64,000 bases of DNA, taken from the NCBI RefSeq assembly GCF_008041935.1, contig NZ_VKAC01000015.1, positions 1-64,000 of the forward strand, in the 5' to 3' direction. The translations under genes were made by a program, and so were the position numbers. The notes under the pieces were generated by a model. That model was not told the DNA's origin. It ran no database searches and saw nothing but the letters and a program-made list of their open reading frames with translations. This DNA is from Quadrisphaera setariae (GTDB lineage: Bacteria; Actinomycetota; Actinomycetes; Actinomycetales; Quadrisphaeraceae). Below, piece after piece: positions 24,926-34,741 of this stretch (positions are counted from its first letter, which is position 1; every line of letters begins with the position of its first letter).

Positions 24926-25672
24926 GTGAGGCCAGCCGACGTCGAGCGCGAGACCCCCCTCGGGCGGGTGCGCCGGGCCCGGCGCATGCACCGGGCGCTG
25001 GCCGAGCGCTACCCCGACGCCCGCTGCGAGCTCGACTTCACCTCGCCGTTCCAGCTGCTCGTGGCGACGGTGCTGTCCGCCCAGACCACCGACGTGCGCG
25101 TCAACAGCGTCACGCCGGAGCTGTTCGCCACCTGGCCGACCCCGACCGACCTCGCCGGCGCCGACCGCACCGCGCTGGAGGAGGTGCTGCGACCGGTGGG
25201 CTTCTACCGCGCCAAGGCCGCCTCGGTGCAGGGCCTGGCCGCGCGCCTCGTGGAGGTCTACCGCGGCGAGGTGCCCCGACGCCTGGAGGACCTCGTCACG
25301 CTGCCGGGTGTGGGCCGCAAGACCGCCAACGTGGTGCGCGGTGACGCGTTCGGGCTCCCCGGCATCACCGTGGACACGCACGTGGGGCGGCTGTCGCGGC
25401 GGTTCGGCTGGACCACCCACGAGGACCCGGTGGACGTCGAGGACGACCTCGCCGAGCTCTTCCCCAAGGGCGACTGGACCCCGCTGAGCCACCGCGTGAT
25501 CTTCCACGGCCGGCGCACCTGCCACGCCCGCCGGCCCGCGTGCGGTGCCTGCCCCCTCGCCCGGGACTGCCCCTCCTACGGCGCCGGCGAGACCGACCCC
25601 GTGAAGGCGGCCGCCCTCGTCAAGCCCGGTCCCCCCGTCGCGGCCGCTCCGGTCCTGGCGGGTCCGGGGTGA
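24926..25672 (+). CDS. nth: Endonuclease III
   Basis: A 248-residue DNA glycosylase/AP lyase that removes oxidised pyrimidines. The helix-hairpin-helix [15 protein letters not shown], the catalytic Asp in [13 protein letters not shown] and the C-x6-C-x2-C-x5-C iron-sulphur loop ([17 protein letters not shown]) are all intact. The last 25 residues are a low-complexity tail. Its stop overlaps the NUDIX gene by GTGA, and that gene overlaps marP in the same way, so nth-NUDIX-marP is one coupled operon. Confidence 0.94.
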   Translation: MRPADVERETPLGRVRRARRMHRALAERYPDARCELDFTSPFQLLVATVLSAQTTDVRVNSVTPELFATWPTPTDLAGADRTALEEVLRPVGFYRAKAASVQGLAARLVEVYRGEVPRRLEDLVTLPGVGRKTANVVRGDAFGLPGITVDTHVGRLSRRFGWTTHEDPVDVEDDLAELFPKGDWTPLSHRVIFHGRRTCHARRPACGACPLARDCPSYGAGETDPVKAAALVKPGPPVAAAPVLAGPG

Positions 25673-26385
25673 CGCGGCCTGACTGGCTGGAGCGTCTCGC
25701 CGGCTCCCTGCCGCAGGTGGGCGAGGCCGTGGCCGAGCACCTGGGCGAGCGCACCCGCGCCGCCCGGGCCGAGGGCGTCCGCCTGGGCGCCCGCAGCGGC
25801 CGCCGCGCGGCGGTGCTCGTGCTCTTCGGCCCCGGCGCCGACGGCGCGGGTGACGTCGTCCTCCTCGAGAGGGCGTCCGGCCTGCGCTCGCACTCCGGTC
25901 AGATCGCCTTCCCCGGCGGGGGCGTCGAGGACGACGACGGCGGCGACCCCGTGCGCGCGGCGCTGCGCGAGGCGCGCGAGGAGGTCCGCCTCGACACCGC
26001 TGGCGTGGAGGTGCTGGGCGTCGCGCCGGCGCTGCACGTGCCGCCCACGGGCGCCTCGGTGGTGCCCGTCCTGGCCTGGGAGCCCGTGCCGTCGTCGCTG
26101 GCCGTGGGCGACCCCGTGGAGGTGGCCCGCGTGCTGCGGGTCCCGCTGGCCGTGCTCACCGACCCCGCCTCCCGCGCCGTGGTCCGCACCCGGTCCGGCT
26201 GGACCGGGCCGACGTTCGCCCTGGAGGCGCCGGACAGCGACGACGGCGGGCTGGTCGCCTGGGGCTTCACCGCCGCCGTCCTCGACGTGCTGCTGCGCGT
26301 GGCCGGCCTGGAGCGCCCCTGGGACGCCTCGCGCGCGCTGCCGATGTCGGCCGTCACCGGTGGCCTGCCGGAGGGCGCCCGGTGA
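25669..26385 (+). CDS. NUDIX hydrolase, CoA-pyrophosphatase type
   Basis: A 238-residue NUDIX protein. The UPF0035-type lead [20 protein letters not shown] is followed by the NUDIX helix [13 protein letters not shown], whose glutamates bind the metal. These features are typical of enzymes that cleave CoA or acyl-CoA at the pyrophosphate bond; the true substrate is not proven. It overlaps nth (upstream) and marP (downstream) by GTGA. The extended C-terminal part from about residue 185 is an ordinary family feature. Confidence 0.88.
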   Translation: MTRPDWLERLAGSLPQVGEAVAEHLGERTRAARAEGVRLGARSGRRAAVLVLFGPGADGAGDVVLLERASGLRSHSGQIAFPGGGVEDDDGGDPVRAALREAREEVRLDTAGVEVLGVAPALHVPPTGASVVPVLAWEPVPSSLAVGDPVEVARVLRVPLAVLTDPASRAVVRTRSGWTGPTFALEAPDSDDGGLVAWGFTAAVLDVLLRVAGLERPWDASRALPMSAVTGGLPEGAR

Positions 26386-27566
26386 GCACCCTCGACGTCG
26401 TCCTCCTCCTGCTGCTCATCGTGTACGGGCTGTCGGGCCTGCGGCAGGGCCTCGTGGTGGGGCTCCTCTCGGTGGGCGCCTTCATCGCCGGCGCCGGGCT
26501 GGGGATGTGGCTGCTGCCGATGCTCGTCGGGTCCATGGAGCCCGGGCGCACCCGCACCGTGGTGGTGGTGGCGGGCGTCCTGCTCATCGCGTGGGGCTGC
26601 CAGCTGCTGGGGTCCCTCGTGGGCCGGCGCCTGCGCGACGTCATCACCTGGCAGCCCGCGCAGGTGGTCGACTCCGCGCTCGGCGCCGTCGCCGCGGTGC
26701 TCGCGGTGGCCCTGGTCTCCTGGTTCGTCGCCGGTGCGGTCCGCGCCGGGCCGATGCCCTCCCTGGCGCGCGCCGTGGCGTCCTCCCAGGTCATCTCCAC
26801 CATCGGCACGCTGGTGCCGCCGCAGGCCGAGTCGCTCTTCGCCGGGTTCCGCTCCGTGGTGGAGGCCAACGACTTCCCGCGCGTCTTCAGCGGCACCGGG
26901 GAGGAGCCGCTCAAGGAGGTCGCCGCACCCAACGACGCCGTGGTCGGCGGCGCCGCGTCGATCGCCCAGGCCGGCATCGTGAAGATCACCGGGACGGCGG
27001 AGGCGTGCCGCAAGGGCAGCGAGGGCAGCGGCTTCGTCGTGGCCCCGCAGCGCGTGGTCACCAACGCGCACGTCGTGGCGGGGGTGAGCGAGCCGCAGGT
27101 GCAGGTGGGCGGCAAGGGCGAGCGGCTCGACGCCACCGTGGTGCTCTTCGACCCCAGCGAGGACCTCGCCGTGCTCGCCGTGCCCGGGCTCCGCGCCGAG
27201 CCGCTGGGCGCCGGGCGGCAGCTGGGGCCCTCCGCTGACGCCGTCGTCGCCGGGTTCCCCCAGGACGGGCCGTTCACCGCCGTCCCCGCCCGCGTCCGCG
27301 AGGTCGTGCGCGCCGAGGGCAAGGACATCTACGGCAAGGCCACCGTCATCCGGCAGGTCTACTCCCTCGCCGCCGACGTCGAGCCCGGCAACTCCGGCGG
27401 TCCGCTGCTCGACCCGGGCGGCAACGTGGTCGGCGTGGTGTTCGCGCGCTCCCTCACCGACCGGGGGACCGGCTACGCGCTCACCCTCGACGAGACCCGC
27501 CCGGTGCTGCAGAAGGCGCAGGAGGCCACCCGCGAGGTGTCCACCGGGCCCTGCACCACCGGCTGA
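26382..27566 (+). CDS. marP: Membrane serine protease MarP
   Basis: A 394-residue periplasmic protease anchored by four N-terminal CvpA-like helices (about 5-125). The chymotrypsin-like domain has the triad His230 (TNAHVV), Asp261 (EDLAVLAV) and Ser338 (EPGNSGGPLL). Cys209 and Cys391 match the disulphide that regulates the mycobacterial enzyme. Homologues protect against acid and oxidative stress and process a peptidoglycan hydrolase. It is the last gene of the nth operon; its stop is 4 bp from the convergent hydrolase stop. Confidence 0.93.
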   Translation: MSTLDVVLLLLLIVYGLSGLRQGLVVGLLSVGAFIAGAGLGMWLLPMLVGSMEPGRTRTVVVVAGVLLIAWGCQLLGSLVGRRLRDVITWQPAQVVDSALGAVAAVLAVALVSWFVAGAVRAGPMPSLARAVASSQVISTIGTLVPPQAESLFAGFRSVVEANDFPRVFSGTGEEPLKEVAAPNDAVVGGAASIAQAGIVKITGTAEACRKGSEGSGFVVAPQRVVTNAHVVAGVSEPQVQVGGKGERLDATVVLFDPSEDLAVLAVPGLRAEPLGAGRQLGPSADAVVAGFPQDGPFTAVPARVREVVRAEGKDIYGKATVIRQVYSLAADVEPGNSGGPLLDPGGNVVGVVFARSLTDRGTGYALTLDETRPVLQKAQEATREVSTGPCTTG

Positions 27567-27570
27567 CGAC

Positions 27571-28521
27571 TCAGAGGGGCGCGGTGCCGCTGAGCCAGTC
27601 GAGGAGCAGCTCGGAGGTGGTCTGCGGGGCCTCCTCGCCGAGGAAGTGGCCGGCGCCGGGCACCTCCGCCCAGCGGTAGCCGGCGCCCGCCCAGGCGGCG
27701 CTGCGACGGGCCGTTCCGGGCTGCACGGCACCGTCGAGCGCGCCCTGCACGGTGAGCACCGGCACCTGCGCAGGCCGCGACACCGCGCGGGCGAAGGCGT
27801 GGCCGTCGGCGCGCACGCGCGAGCGCGCCACCCACCGGTAGCACTCCAGGGCGGCGTGCGCGGCGAAGGGCACGCGCAGCGCCGCCGCGTGCTCGGCGAC
27901 CACCGCCTCGTCGGCCCAGCCAGGTGCCCCCCACTCGCGCAGCACCTGCTCCACCATCGAGCCGTCGCGCACCGCCCACTCGGGGAAGGCGGGCACCTGC
28001 ACGCGGCCCAGGTGGCGCGCTGCCGACGCCGTGAGCACCCGCCACGGCTCCCGCAGCACCAGCAGCGGGTGCGGCTCGCCCAGCGAGGCGACGGCCGCGG
28101 TGGTGGCCGGCTGGAGGGCGGGAGAGGCCCAGGCCGCCCAGGCCCCCCATCCGCTGCCCACGAGCACCGCGCGCTGGGCCCCGAGGGCTCGCACCACACC
28201 GGCGGCGTCGGCGGCGAGGGTGGCGGTGTCGTAGCCGCGGGGCGGCTTGTCGGAGGCGCCGCTGCCGCGCAGGTCCATCGCCGCGGCGCGGTAGCCCGCC
28301 TCCGAGAGGGCGACGAGCTGGTGCCTCCACGCGCGCCACGACTGCGGGAAGCCGTGCAGCAGCAGCACCAGGGGAGCTGAGCCGTCGTCCGGCCCGGCCT
28401 CGGCCACGTGGAAGCGGCAGCCGTTGGCGGTGACGTAGCGGTGGCGCCACGGGCCGGGGTCGAGCAGCTCGGCGGCGTCGACCGGGGGTCCCGCGCGCAG
28501 ACCTCGGGGGAGGGCCCTCAC
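27571..28521 (-). CDS. Alpha/beta hydrolase, epoxide-hydrolase-like, nucleophile missing
   Basis: A 316-residue alpha/beta hydrolase whose oxyanion motif HGFPQSWRAW matches epoxide hydrolases (EphE-like; the locus order also fits). The nucleophile elbow reads VGSGWGAW: the expected Asp of GxDxG is Gly124, and the preceding His is Ser. The C-terminal His (VPGAGHFLGEE) and an acid (QGALDGAV) remain. Classical epoxide hydrolysis therefore looks impossible. The GTG start at 28521 and its GGGGGAGGG site lie inside an 18-bp hairpin. Alternatively the start is internal, but no good one exists. Confidence 0.8.
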   Translation of the reverse strand: MRALPRGLRAGPPVDAAELLDPGPWRHRYVTANGCRFHVAEAGPDDGSAPLVLLLHGFPQSWRAWRHQLVALSEAGYRAAAMDLRGSGASDKPPRGYDTATLAADAAGVVRALGAQRAVLVGSGWGAWAAWASPALQPATTAAVASLGEPHPLLVLREPWRVLTASAARHLGRVQVPAFPEWAVRDGSMVEQVLREWGAPGWADEAVVAEHAAALRVPFAAHAALECYRWVARSRVRADGHAFARAVSRPAQVPVLTVQGALDGAVQPGTARRSAAWAGAGYRWAEVPGAGHFLGEEAPQTTSELLLDWLSGTAPL

Positions 28522-28542
28522 GGACCCTCCCCCGAGGTCTGC
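28497..28542 (-). promoter_or_regulatory. 18-bp hairpin enclosing the hydrolase start
   Basis: Arms 28497-28514 and 28525-28542 are exact reverse complements with a 10-nt loop. On the minus strand the 5' arm contains the GGGGGAGGG ribosome-binding site and the loop holds the GTG. It may terminate the upstream holin-like gene, block translation of the hydrolase, or both. Confidence 0.65.
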
Positions 28543-28582
28543 ACCGGCCGCGCGCCCGTGACGGGCCAGCGGCCGGGTCGGC

Positions 28583-28975
28583 TCAGCGGTGGCCCTTGAT
28601 GGCCTCGATCGACTGCTTGGAGGTGGCGATCGTCCGCTCCGGCTTGCCGACCTTGCTGATGCGGCCCTTGCCGATGAGCGCCAGCACGGCGGCGATGACC
28701 AGCAGCACCACCGCGACGATGAGGAACGCCACCCAGTAGGGCATCCACAGCGTCAGCAGCCACGCGATCGCCAGGAGCACGAACAGGCCCCCGATGGCGC
28801 CGAAGACCGCGGCGCCGACGAAGAGCCCGGCGCCGATGGCGCCCTGCTTCACCTCGGCGGTGATCTCCGCCTTGGCCAGCGCGATCTCGGCGCGCACCAG
28901 CGCGGACAGGTCACGGCTGGCGTCTGCGACGAGCTGACCGATGGTGCGCTCGCTGGCGCCTGCGCTCTGGCTCAC
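28583..28975 (-). CDS. Phage-holin-3_6/DUF1469 family membrane protein
   Basis: A 130-residue membrane protein with an amphipathic N-terminal helix (GQLVADASRDLSALVRAEIA) and two long hydrophobic hairpin segments (about 48-73 and 78-102), then a basic tail. The Pfam holin name is historical; actinobacterial members sit in ordinary envelope gene clusters and their function is unknown. No other phage gene is nearby. The start at 28975 follows a weak site. It is separated from the hydrolase by the 18-bp hairpin. Confidence 0.8.
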   Translation of the reverse strand: MSQSAGASERTIGQLVADASRDLSALVRAEIALAKAEITAEVKQGAIGAGLFVGAAVFGAIGGLFVLLAIAWLLTLWMPYWVAFLIVAVVLLVIAAVLALIGKGRISKVGKPERTIATSKQSIEAIKGHR

Positions 28976-29168
28976 GGCGGGTGCCTCCTCAAGCTCTGGC
29001 CCGCGCGCCCGGCCGCCGGTCGGCGGCGCGCTGCGGGCGCGGTCCCTGGTCGGCGAGCCTAGGGGTGCCCCAGGGCTCCCGCGCGGTGGGAGGTGCGTGA
29101 TCCACCTCGTGGGCCAACGGGCGGACCAGCGGGCGGCCCGACGCGCTCTCCAGCGAGCCGCCAGCCGG

Positions 29169-31154
<1,986 letters not shown>

Positions 31155-31217
31155 CGCGTCCTCCGGGTCGTGCACGCGTCGTGGTGCTTCACGGTCGGCA
31201 GGGGGCGGCCGGGGCCG

Positions 31218-31223
31218 ACCCTA
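31218..31223 (-). promoter_or_regulatory. Possible -10 element of acsA
   Basis: TAGGGT on the minus strand, giving a leader of about 55-60 nt before the ATG at 31154. No recognisable -35. Confidence 0.35.
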
Positions 31224-31352
31224 GCCAGCGGGTCTGGTGGCGCCGAGGGTGGTGGCTCCCGGTTGGTCGCCGGTCGGTCGGGGCCCCGCTCGCGGCAGCG
31301 GACCCGATCGGCCGGTGATCGTCGTCGTCCTCATCCCAGCGGTGGTCAGGAC

Positions 31353-31388
31353 GGTCCGCCACCCCGCGGCGCCCTGGGGCGGCGGACC
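31353..31388 (-). terminator. Terminator of the acetate symporter operon
   Basis: GGTCCGCC/GGCGGACC (31353-31360, 31381-31388), continued after one mismatch by CCCC/GGGG, 7 nt past the actP stop. Confidence 0.6.
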
Positions 31389-31395
31389 GGGGCGC

Positions 31396-33030
31396 TCAGT
31401 GGTCGACGGCGCCCTCGGCACCGGCGCCGGTGAGGGCGCGCACCTCCATCTCGGTGGCCTTCGCCTCGTGGTCGGGCTCGGGCCTGCCGGTCATCGTGCC
31501 CAGCCACCCGAGCAGGAACGCCAGGGGGATGGACACGATGCCCGGGTTCTCCAGGGGGAACAGGGAGAAGTCGATCGAGGGGTCCTTGACGAGGGAGAGG
31601 TTGTTCTCCGGGTCGGCCGGGTTCGGCTTCCCCGAGACCACCGGGGAGAAGATGATCAGCGTCAGGCAGCTGATGAGGCCGCCGTAGATCGACCACAGCG
31701 CCCCGCGGGTGTTGAAGCGCCGCCAGAACAGCGAGTACACGAGCGTGGGCAGGTTGGCGCTCGCCGCCACCGCGAACGCCAGCGCCACGAGGAACGCCAC
31801 GTTCTGCCCCACGGCGAACATGCCGCCGAGGATCGCCACCGCCCCGATGACGACGACGGTGCGCCGGGCGACCTTCACCTCCTCGGCCGGGTCGGCCCTG
31901 CCGTCCTTGACCACGCTGGCGTAGACGTCGTGCGCGAACGATGCCGCCGCCGTGATGGCCAGGCCCGCCACCACGGCGAGGATGGTCGCGAAGGCCACCG
32001 CGGCGATGAAGCCCAGCAGCAGGGTGCCGCCGAGCTGGTAGGCCAGCAGCGGCGCGGCGCTGTTCACCCCGCCGGGAGCGCTGGTGATGGCCTCCGGTCC
32101 CACGAGGGCCCCGGCGCCGTACCCCAGCACCAGCGTGAACAGGTAGAACAGGCCGATCAGCCAGATCGCCCAGACCACGCTGCGGCGGGCCTGCTTGGCG
32201 TCGGGCACCGTGTAGAAGCGCATGAGCACGTGCGGCAGGCCCGCGGTGCCCAGCACCAGCGCCAGGGCCAGCGACAGGAAGTTGAGCTTGGTCAGCGCCG
32301 AGGCGCCGTACTGGTTCATCGGCTCGACCAGCTTCTCCGGGTCCGCCACGCCCTCCGCCGCGGCGGTGTCGATGGCGGCCTGCATGAGGCTGGAGACGTT
32401 GAAGCCGTAGGTCGCGAGCACCCACACGGTCATCGCGCCGGCGCCGGCGATGAGGAGGACGGCCTTGACGATCTGCACCCAGGTGGTGCCCTTCATGCCA
32501 CCGACGAGCACGTAGACGATCATCAGGACGCCGACGACGGCGACCACCGCGTACTGGCCCGCTGGCGCGGTGATGCCCAGCAGCAGCGCCACGAGGCCGC
32601 CCGCCCCCGCCATCTGGGCCAGCAGGTAGAAGAAGCAGACGGCCAGGGTGGCCAGCGCGGCGGCCATGCGCACGGGGCGCTGCCGCAGCCGGAAGCTCAG
32701 GACGTCGGCCATCGTGAACTTGCCGGTGTTGCGCAGCAGCTCCGCGACGAGCAGCAGGGCCACGAGCCACGCCACGAGGAAGCCGATGGAGTACAGGAAG
32801 CCGTCGTAGCCGTAGATGGCGATGGCACCGGCGATGCCCAGGAAGCTGGCTGCCGAGAGGTAGTCGCCGGCGATGGCGGTGCCGTTCTGCGGTCCCGAGA
32901 ACGAGCGACCCGCGGCGTAGTAGTCCGCCGCGGTCTTGTTGTTCCGGGAGGCCCTCAGGACGATGACCATGGTCACCGCCACGAACGCCCCGAAGATGCC
33001 GATGTTGACCAGGGGGTTGCCGAGGTTCAC
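31396..33030 (-). CDS. actP: Sodium/solute symporter, ActP-like acetate permease
   Basis: A 544-residue SSS-family symporter with about 13 helices. The N-terminal DYYAAGRSFSGPQNGTAIAG segment, the FLGIAGAIAIYGYDGFLYSIG core and TAGLPHVLMRFYTVPDAK are typical of acetate permeases. It imports acetate (or pyruvate/propionate) with a cation. The GTG start overlaps the DUF485 stop by 4 bp, the usual YjcH-ActP arrangement, and acsA downstream activates the imported acetate. Confidence 0.93.
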   Translation of the reverse strand: MNLGNPLVNIGIFGAFVAVTMVIVLRASRNNKTAADYYAAGRSFSGPQNGTAIAGDYLSAASFLGIAGAIAIYGYDGFLYSIGFLVAWLVALLLVAELLRNTGKFTMADVLSFRLRQRPVRMAAALATLAVCFFYLLAQMAGAGGLVALLLGITAPAGQYAVVAVVGVLMIVYVLVGGMKGTTWVQIVKAVLLIAGAGAMTVWVLATYGFNVSSLMQAAIDTAAAEGVADPEKLVEPMNQYGASALTKLNFLSLALALVLGTAGLPHVLMRFYTVPDAKQARRSVVWAIWLIGLFYLFTLVLGYGAGALVGPEAITSAPGGVNSAAPLLAYQLGGTLLLGFIAAVAFATILAVVAGLAITAAASFAHDVYASVVKDGRADPAEEVKVARRTVVVIGAVAILGGMFAVGQNVAFLVALAFAVAASANLPTLVYSLFWRRFNTRGALWSIYGGLISCLTLIIFSPVVSGKPNPADPENNLSLVKDPSIDFSLFPLENPGIVSIPLAFLLGWLGTMTGRPEPDHEAKATEMEVRALTGAGAEGAVDH

Positions 33031-33404
33031 GGCTGCACCTCGCGGGTGCTGCCGGCGCTGGTGCCCGTGATGCGCTCGCGCAGCGCCTCGGCGCGGGCGT
33101 CGAAGCGCCGGTCCGCCCAGCGGCGGTAGGCCATGGTGATGGCGAAGGTCGTCGCGAACTGGCCCAGGCCCAGGACCAGCCCGAGGGTGATCGTGGTGCC
33201 GCCCAGGCGCGTGCCCATGAGCTCCGGCGCGTAGGCGGCCAGCAGCACGTAGAGGGCGTACCAGGCCAGGAAGGCCGCCGTGGTGGGGAAGACCACCCGC
33301 CGGAAGGAGCGTCGCAGGGCCTCGAACTCCTCGCTGCGCCTCACCGCCTCGAGGTCCGGGGGAACGCCCCGTCCGTCGCTGACCGTCCTGCGCTCAGTGC
33401 TCAC
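33027..33404 (-). CDS. DUF485 (YjcH-like) membrane protein
   Basis: A 125-residue protein with two membrane helices (about 40-62 and 72-95) following the family motif EFEALRRSFRRVVFPTTAAF. DUF485 proteins are encoded next to acetate permeases and may support the transporter; their exact role is unknown. GTG 33404 has AGGAGG 5 nt upstream, which rules out a longer extension. It is first in the DUF485-actP operon. Confidence 0.88.
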   Translation of the reverse strand: MSTERRTVSDGRGVPPDLEAVRRSEEFEALRRSFRRVVFPTTAAFLAWYALYVLLAAYAPELMGTRLGGTTITLGLVLGLGQFATTFAITMAYRRWADRRFDARAEALRERITGTSAGSTREVQP

Positions 33405-33485
33405 AGCGCCTCCTGGTGCGGGCCGGAGCTCCTTCGCTCCGACCGGGCGCACCAGTCGACCGACTCCCCGCGCATTCGTCAAGCC

Positions 33486-33514
33486 GGAGTAAAAGACGGT
33501 CAAGAGGAGGTCAA
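33486..33514 (-). promoter_or_regulatory. Promoter of DUF485-actP
   Basis: On the minus strand TTGACC (33514-33509) and TACTCC (33491-33486) are separated by 17 bp, the best sigma-70-type pair in the window. CTTGAC recurs twice more, at 33504-33499 and 33483-33478. Confidence 0.5.
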
Positions 33515-33562
33515 GAACGACTCGGTGGGCCGGAGGGGTGGCCCTCCGCAGCGGTGCCCGGG

Positions 33563-33580
33563 GCGTCCTGCGCCCACAGG
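33563..33580 (+). repeat. 18-bp tad-locus promoter element, copy 1
   Basis: GCGTCCTGCGCCCACAGG, identical to 37341-37358. Followed at 33611-33619 by GTCCACAGG. Located 88 bp before the ssd start. Confidence 0.85.
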
Positions 33581-33655
33581 TCCCGCTCCGAGGCGCTGGG
33601 GCCGGCCGCCGTCCACAGGGACGCTGCGCGCGGAGCGCGGCGGCCGCCCCGGCGG

Positions 33656-33661
33656 CAGGGT
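33656..33661 (+). promoter_or_regulatory. -10-like element of ssd
   Basis: CAGGGT, 6 nt before the GTG at 33668; spacing fits the leaderless pattern but the hexamer is a weak match. Confidence 0.35.
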
Positions 33662-33667
33662 CGCCGC

Positions 33668-34741
33668 GTGGACGAGGTGCTGCTGGTGACCGGTCGATCG
33701 GTGGTGGTGGAGCAGGTGCGCCGCCTGGCCGCCGCAGGGGGCGTGCTGCTGAGGGTGGTGGCCGACGCCGCTGCGGCCGGTGCCGCGTGGCGCGGCGCTC
33801 CCGTCGTGCTGCTCGGAGACGACGCCGCCGCCCTCGGGGTGCCCTGGCGCCGGCCCGGCGTGCTCCTGGTGGCGCCCTCGACCCCTGGGCAGGACACCGC
33901 CCCCCTGTGGCGCAGCGCCGTCGAGGTCGGTGCGGAAGGCGTGGCGCTCCTGCCAGGCGACGCCCCCGCCGTCGCCTCCCTCATCGCCACCGCCGCCGAC
34001 GGCCCCGGCACCGGCGGGCTCGTGGTGGGTGTGGTCGGCGGCTGCGGCGGTGCCGGCGCGTCCGTGCTCGCCGCCGCCGTCGCCCGCACCGCCGCGGCGG
34101 CCGACCCGCCCCACCCCGTGGTGCTGCTCGACGCCGACCCCCTCGGCGGAGGCGCGGACGCCCTCGTGGGCGCCCACGACGAGCCCGGCCTGCGCTGGCA
34201 CGACGTGCTGGACGCCCCCGCCCCCCTGCGCTCGGCGGCGCTCGCGGACGGGCTGCCGCGCGGTCGCGACGGCGTCCGGGTGCTCTCGTGGGCGCCCTGG
34301 CCCGAGCCGAGGAGCGCGCCACCGGCCGCGGTCGAGGCCGTCCTGGAGGCCGCGGCCAGAGCCAGCGGGACCGTGGTGGTCGACCTGCCTCGCCACAGCG
34401 GCTCCTCGCTGCTGTGGCGCCTCGACCTGCTGGTCCTGGTGGTGCCGGCCCACCTGCGCGCCGTCGCCTCGGCGGGCGCGCAGCTGCCGGTGCTGATGGG
34501 CCACGCCGGTGACGTCCGCCTCGTGGTGGCCGAGCCGCCGGGCGCCCCGCTGGACCCCGACGACGTCTCCGACGCCCTAGCGCTGCCCCTCCTGGGCCGT
34601 CTCCCGCCGGACCGCGACGTGAGGTCCGCGACGGGACGCGGAGACCCGCTGCCCCGGCCGCGCGGCGCGCTGGCGCGGTGCGCGCGGTCCGTCCTGGCGG
34701 TCCTCGCAGACCCCGACGACCGCTCCGGGCGGGCGGCGTGA
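33668..34741 (+). CDS. ssd: Septum-site-determining protein Ssd / TadZ-CpaE-like
   Basis: A 357-residue MinD/ParA-superfamily protein. An N-terminal receiver-like domain (about 1-105) precedes the ATPase-like domain, but its P-loop reads VGGCGGAGASVLAAAVA with no Walker lysine, so ATP hydrolysis is doubtful. LLDADPLGGGADAL and VVDLPRHSGSSL are the later motifs. As first gene of the tad unit it probably positions the secretion machine, as TadZ/CpaE does; the mycobacterial homologue affects septum formation. It overlaps tadA by GTGA. Confidence 0.85.
   Translation: MDEVLLVTGRSVVVEQVRRLAAAGGVLLRVVADAAAAGAAWRGAPVVLLGDDAAALGVPWRRPGVLLVAPSTPGQDTAPLWRSAVEVGAEGVALLPGDAPAVASLIATAADGPGTGGLVVGVVGGCGGAGASVLAAAVARTAAAADPPHPVVLLDADPLGGGADALVGAHDEPGLRWHDVLDAPAPLRSAALADGLPRGRDGVRVLSWAPWPEPRSAPPAAVEAVLEAAARASGTVVVDLPRHSGSSLLWRLDLLVLVVPAHLRAVASAGAQLPVLMGHAGDVRLVVAEPPGAPLDPDDVSDALALPLLGRLPPDRDVRSATGRGDPLPRPRGALARCARSVLAVLADPDDRSGRAA

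Noticed and set aside
28583-28975. Prophage remnant suggested by the holin family name
   Set aside because: A single membrane protein in a conserved actinobacterial gene order; no integrase, capsid, lysin or repressor genes are near.
34055-34090. Classical ParA/MinD ATPase in ssd
   Set aside because: The P-loop has no lysine at the Walker position, so a normal ATPase call is not supported; described as Ssd/TadZ-like instead.
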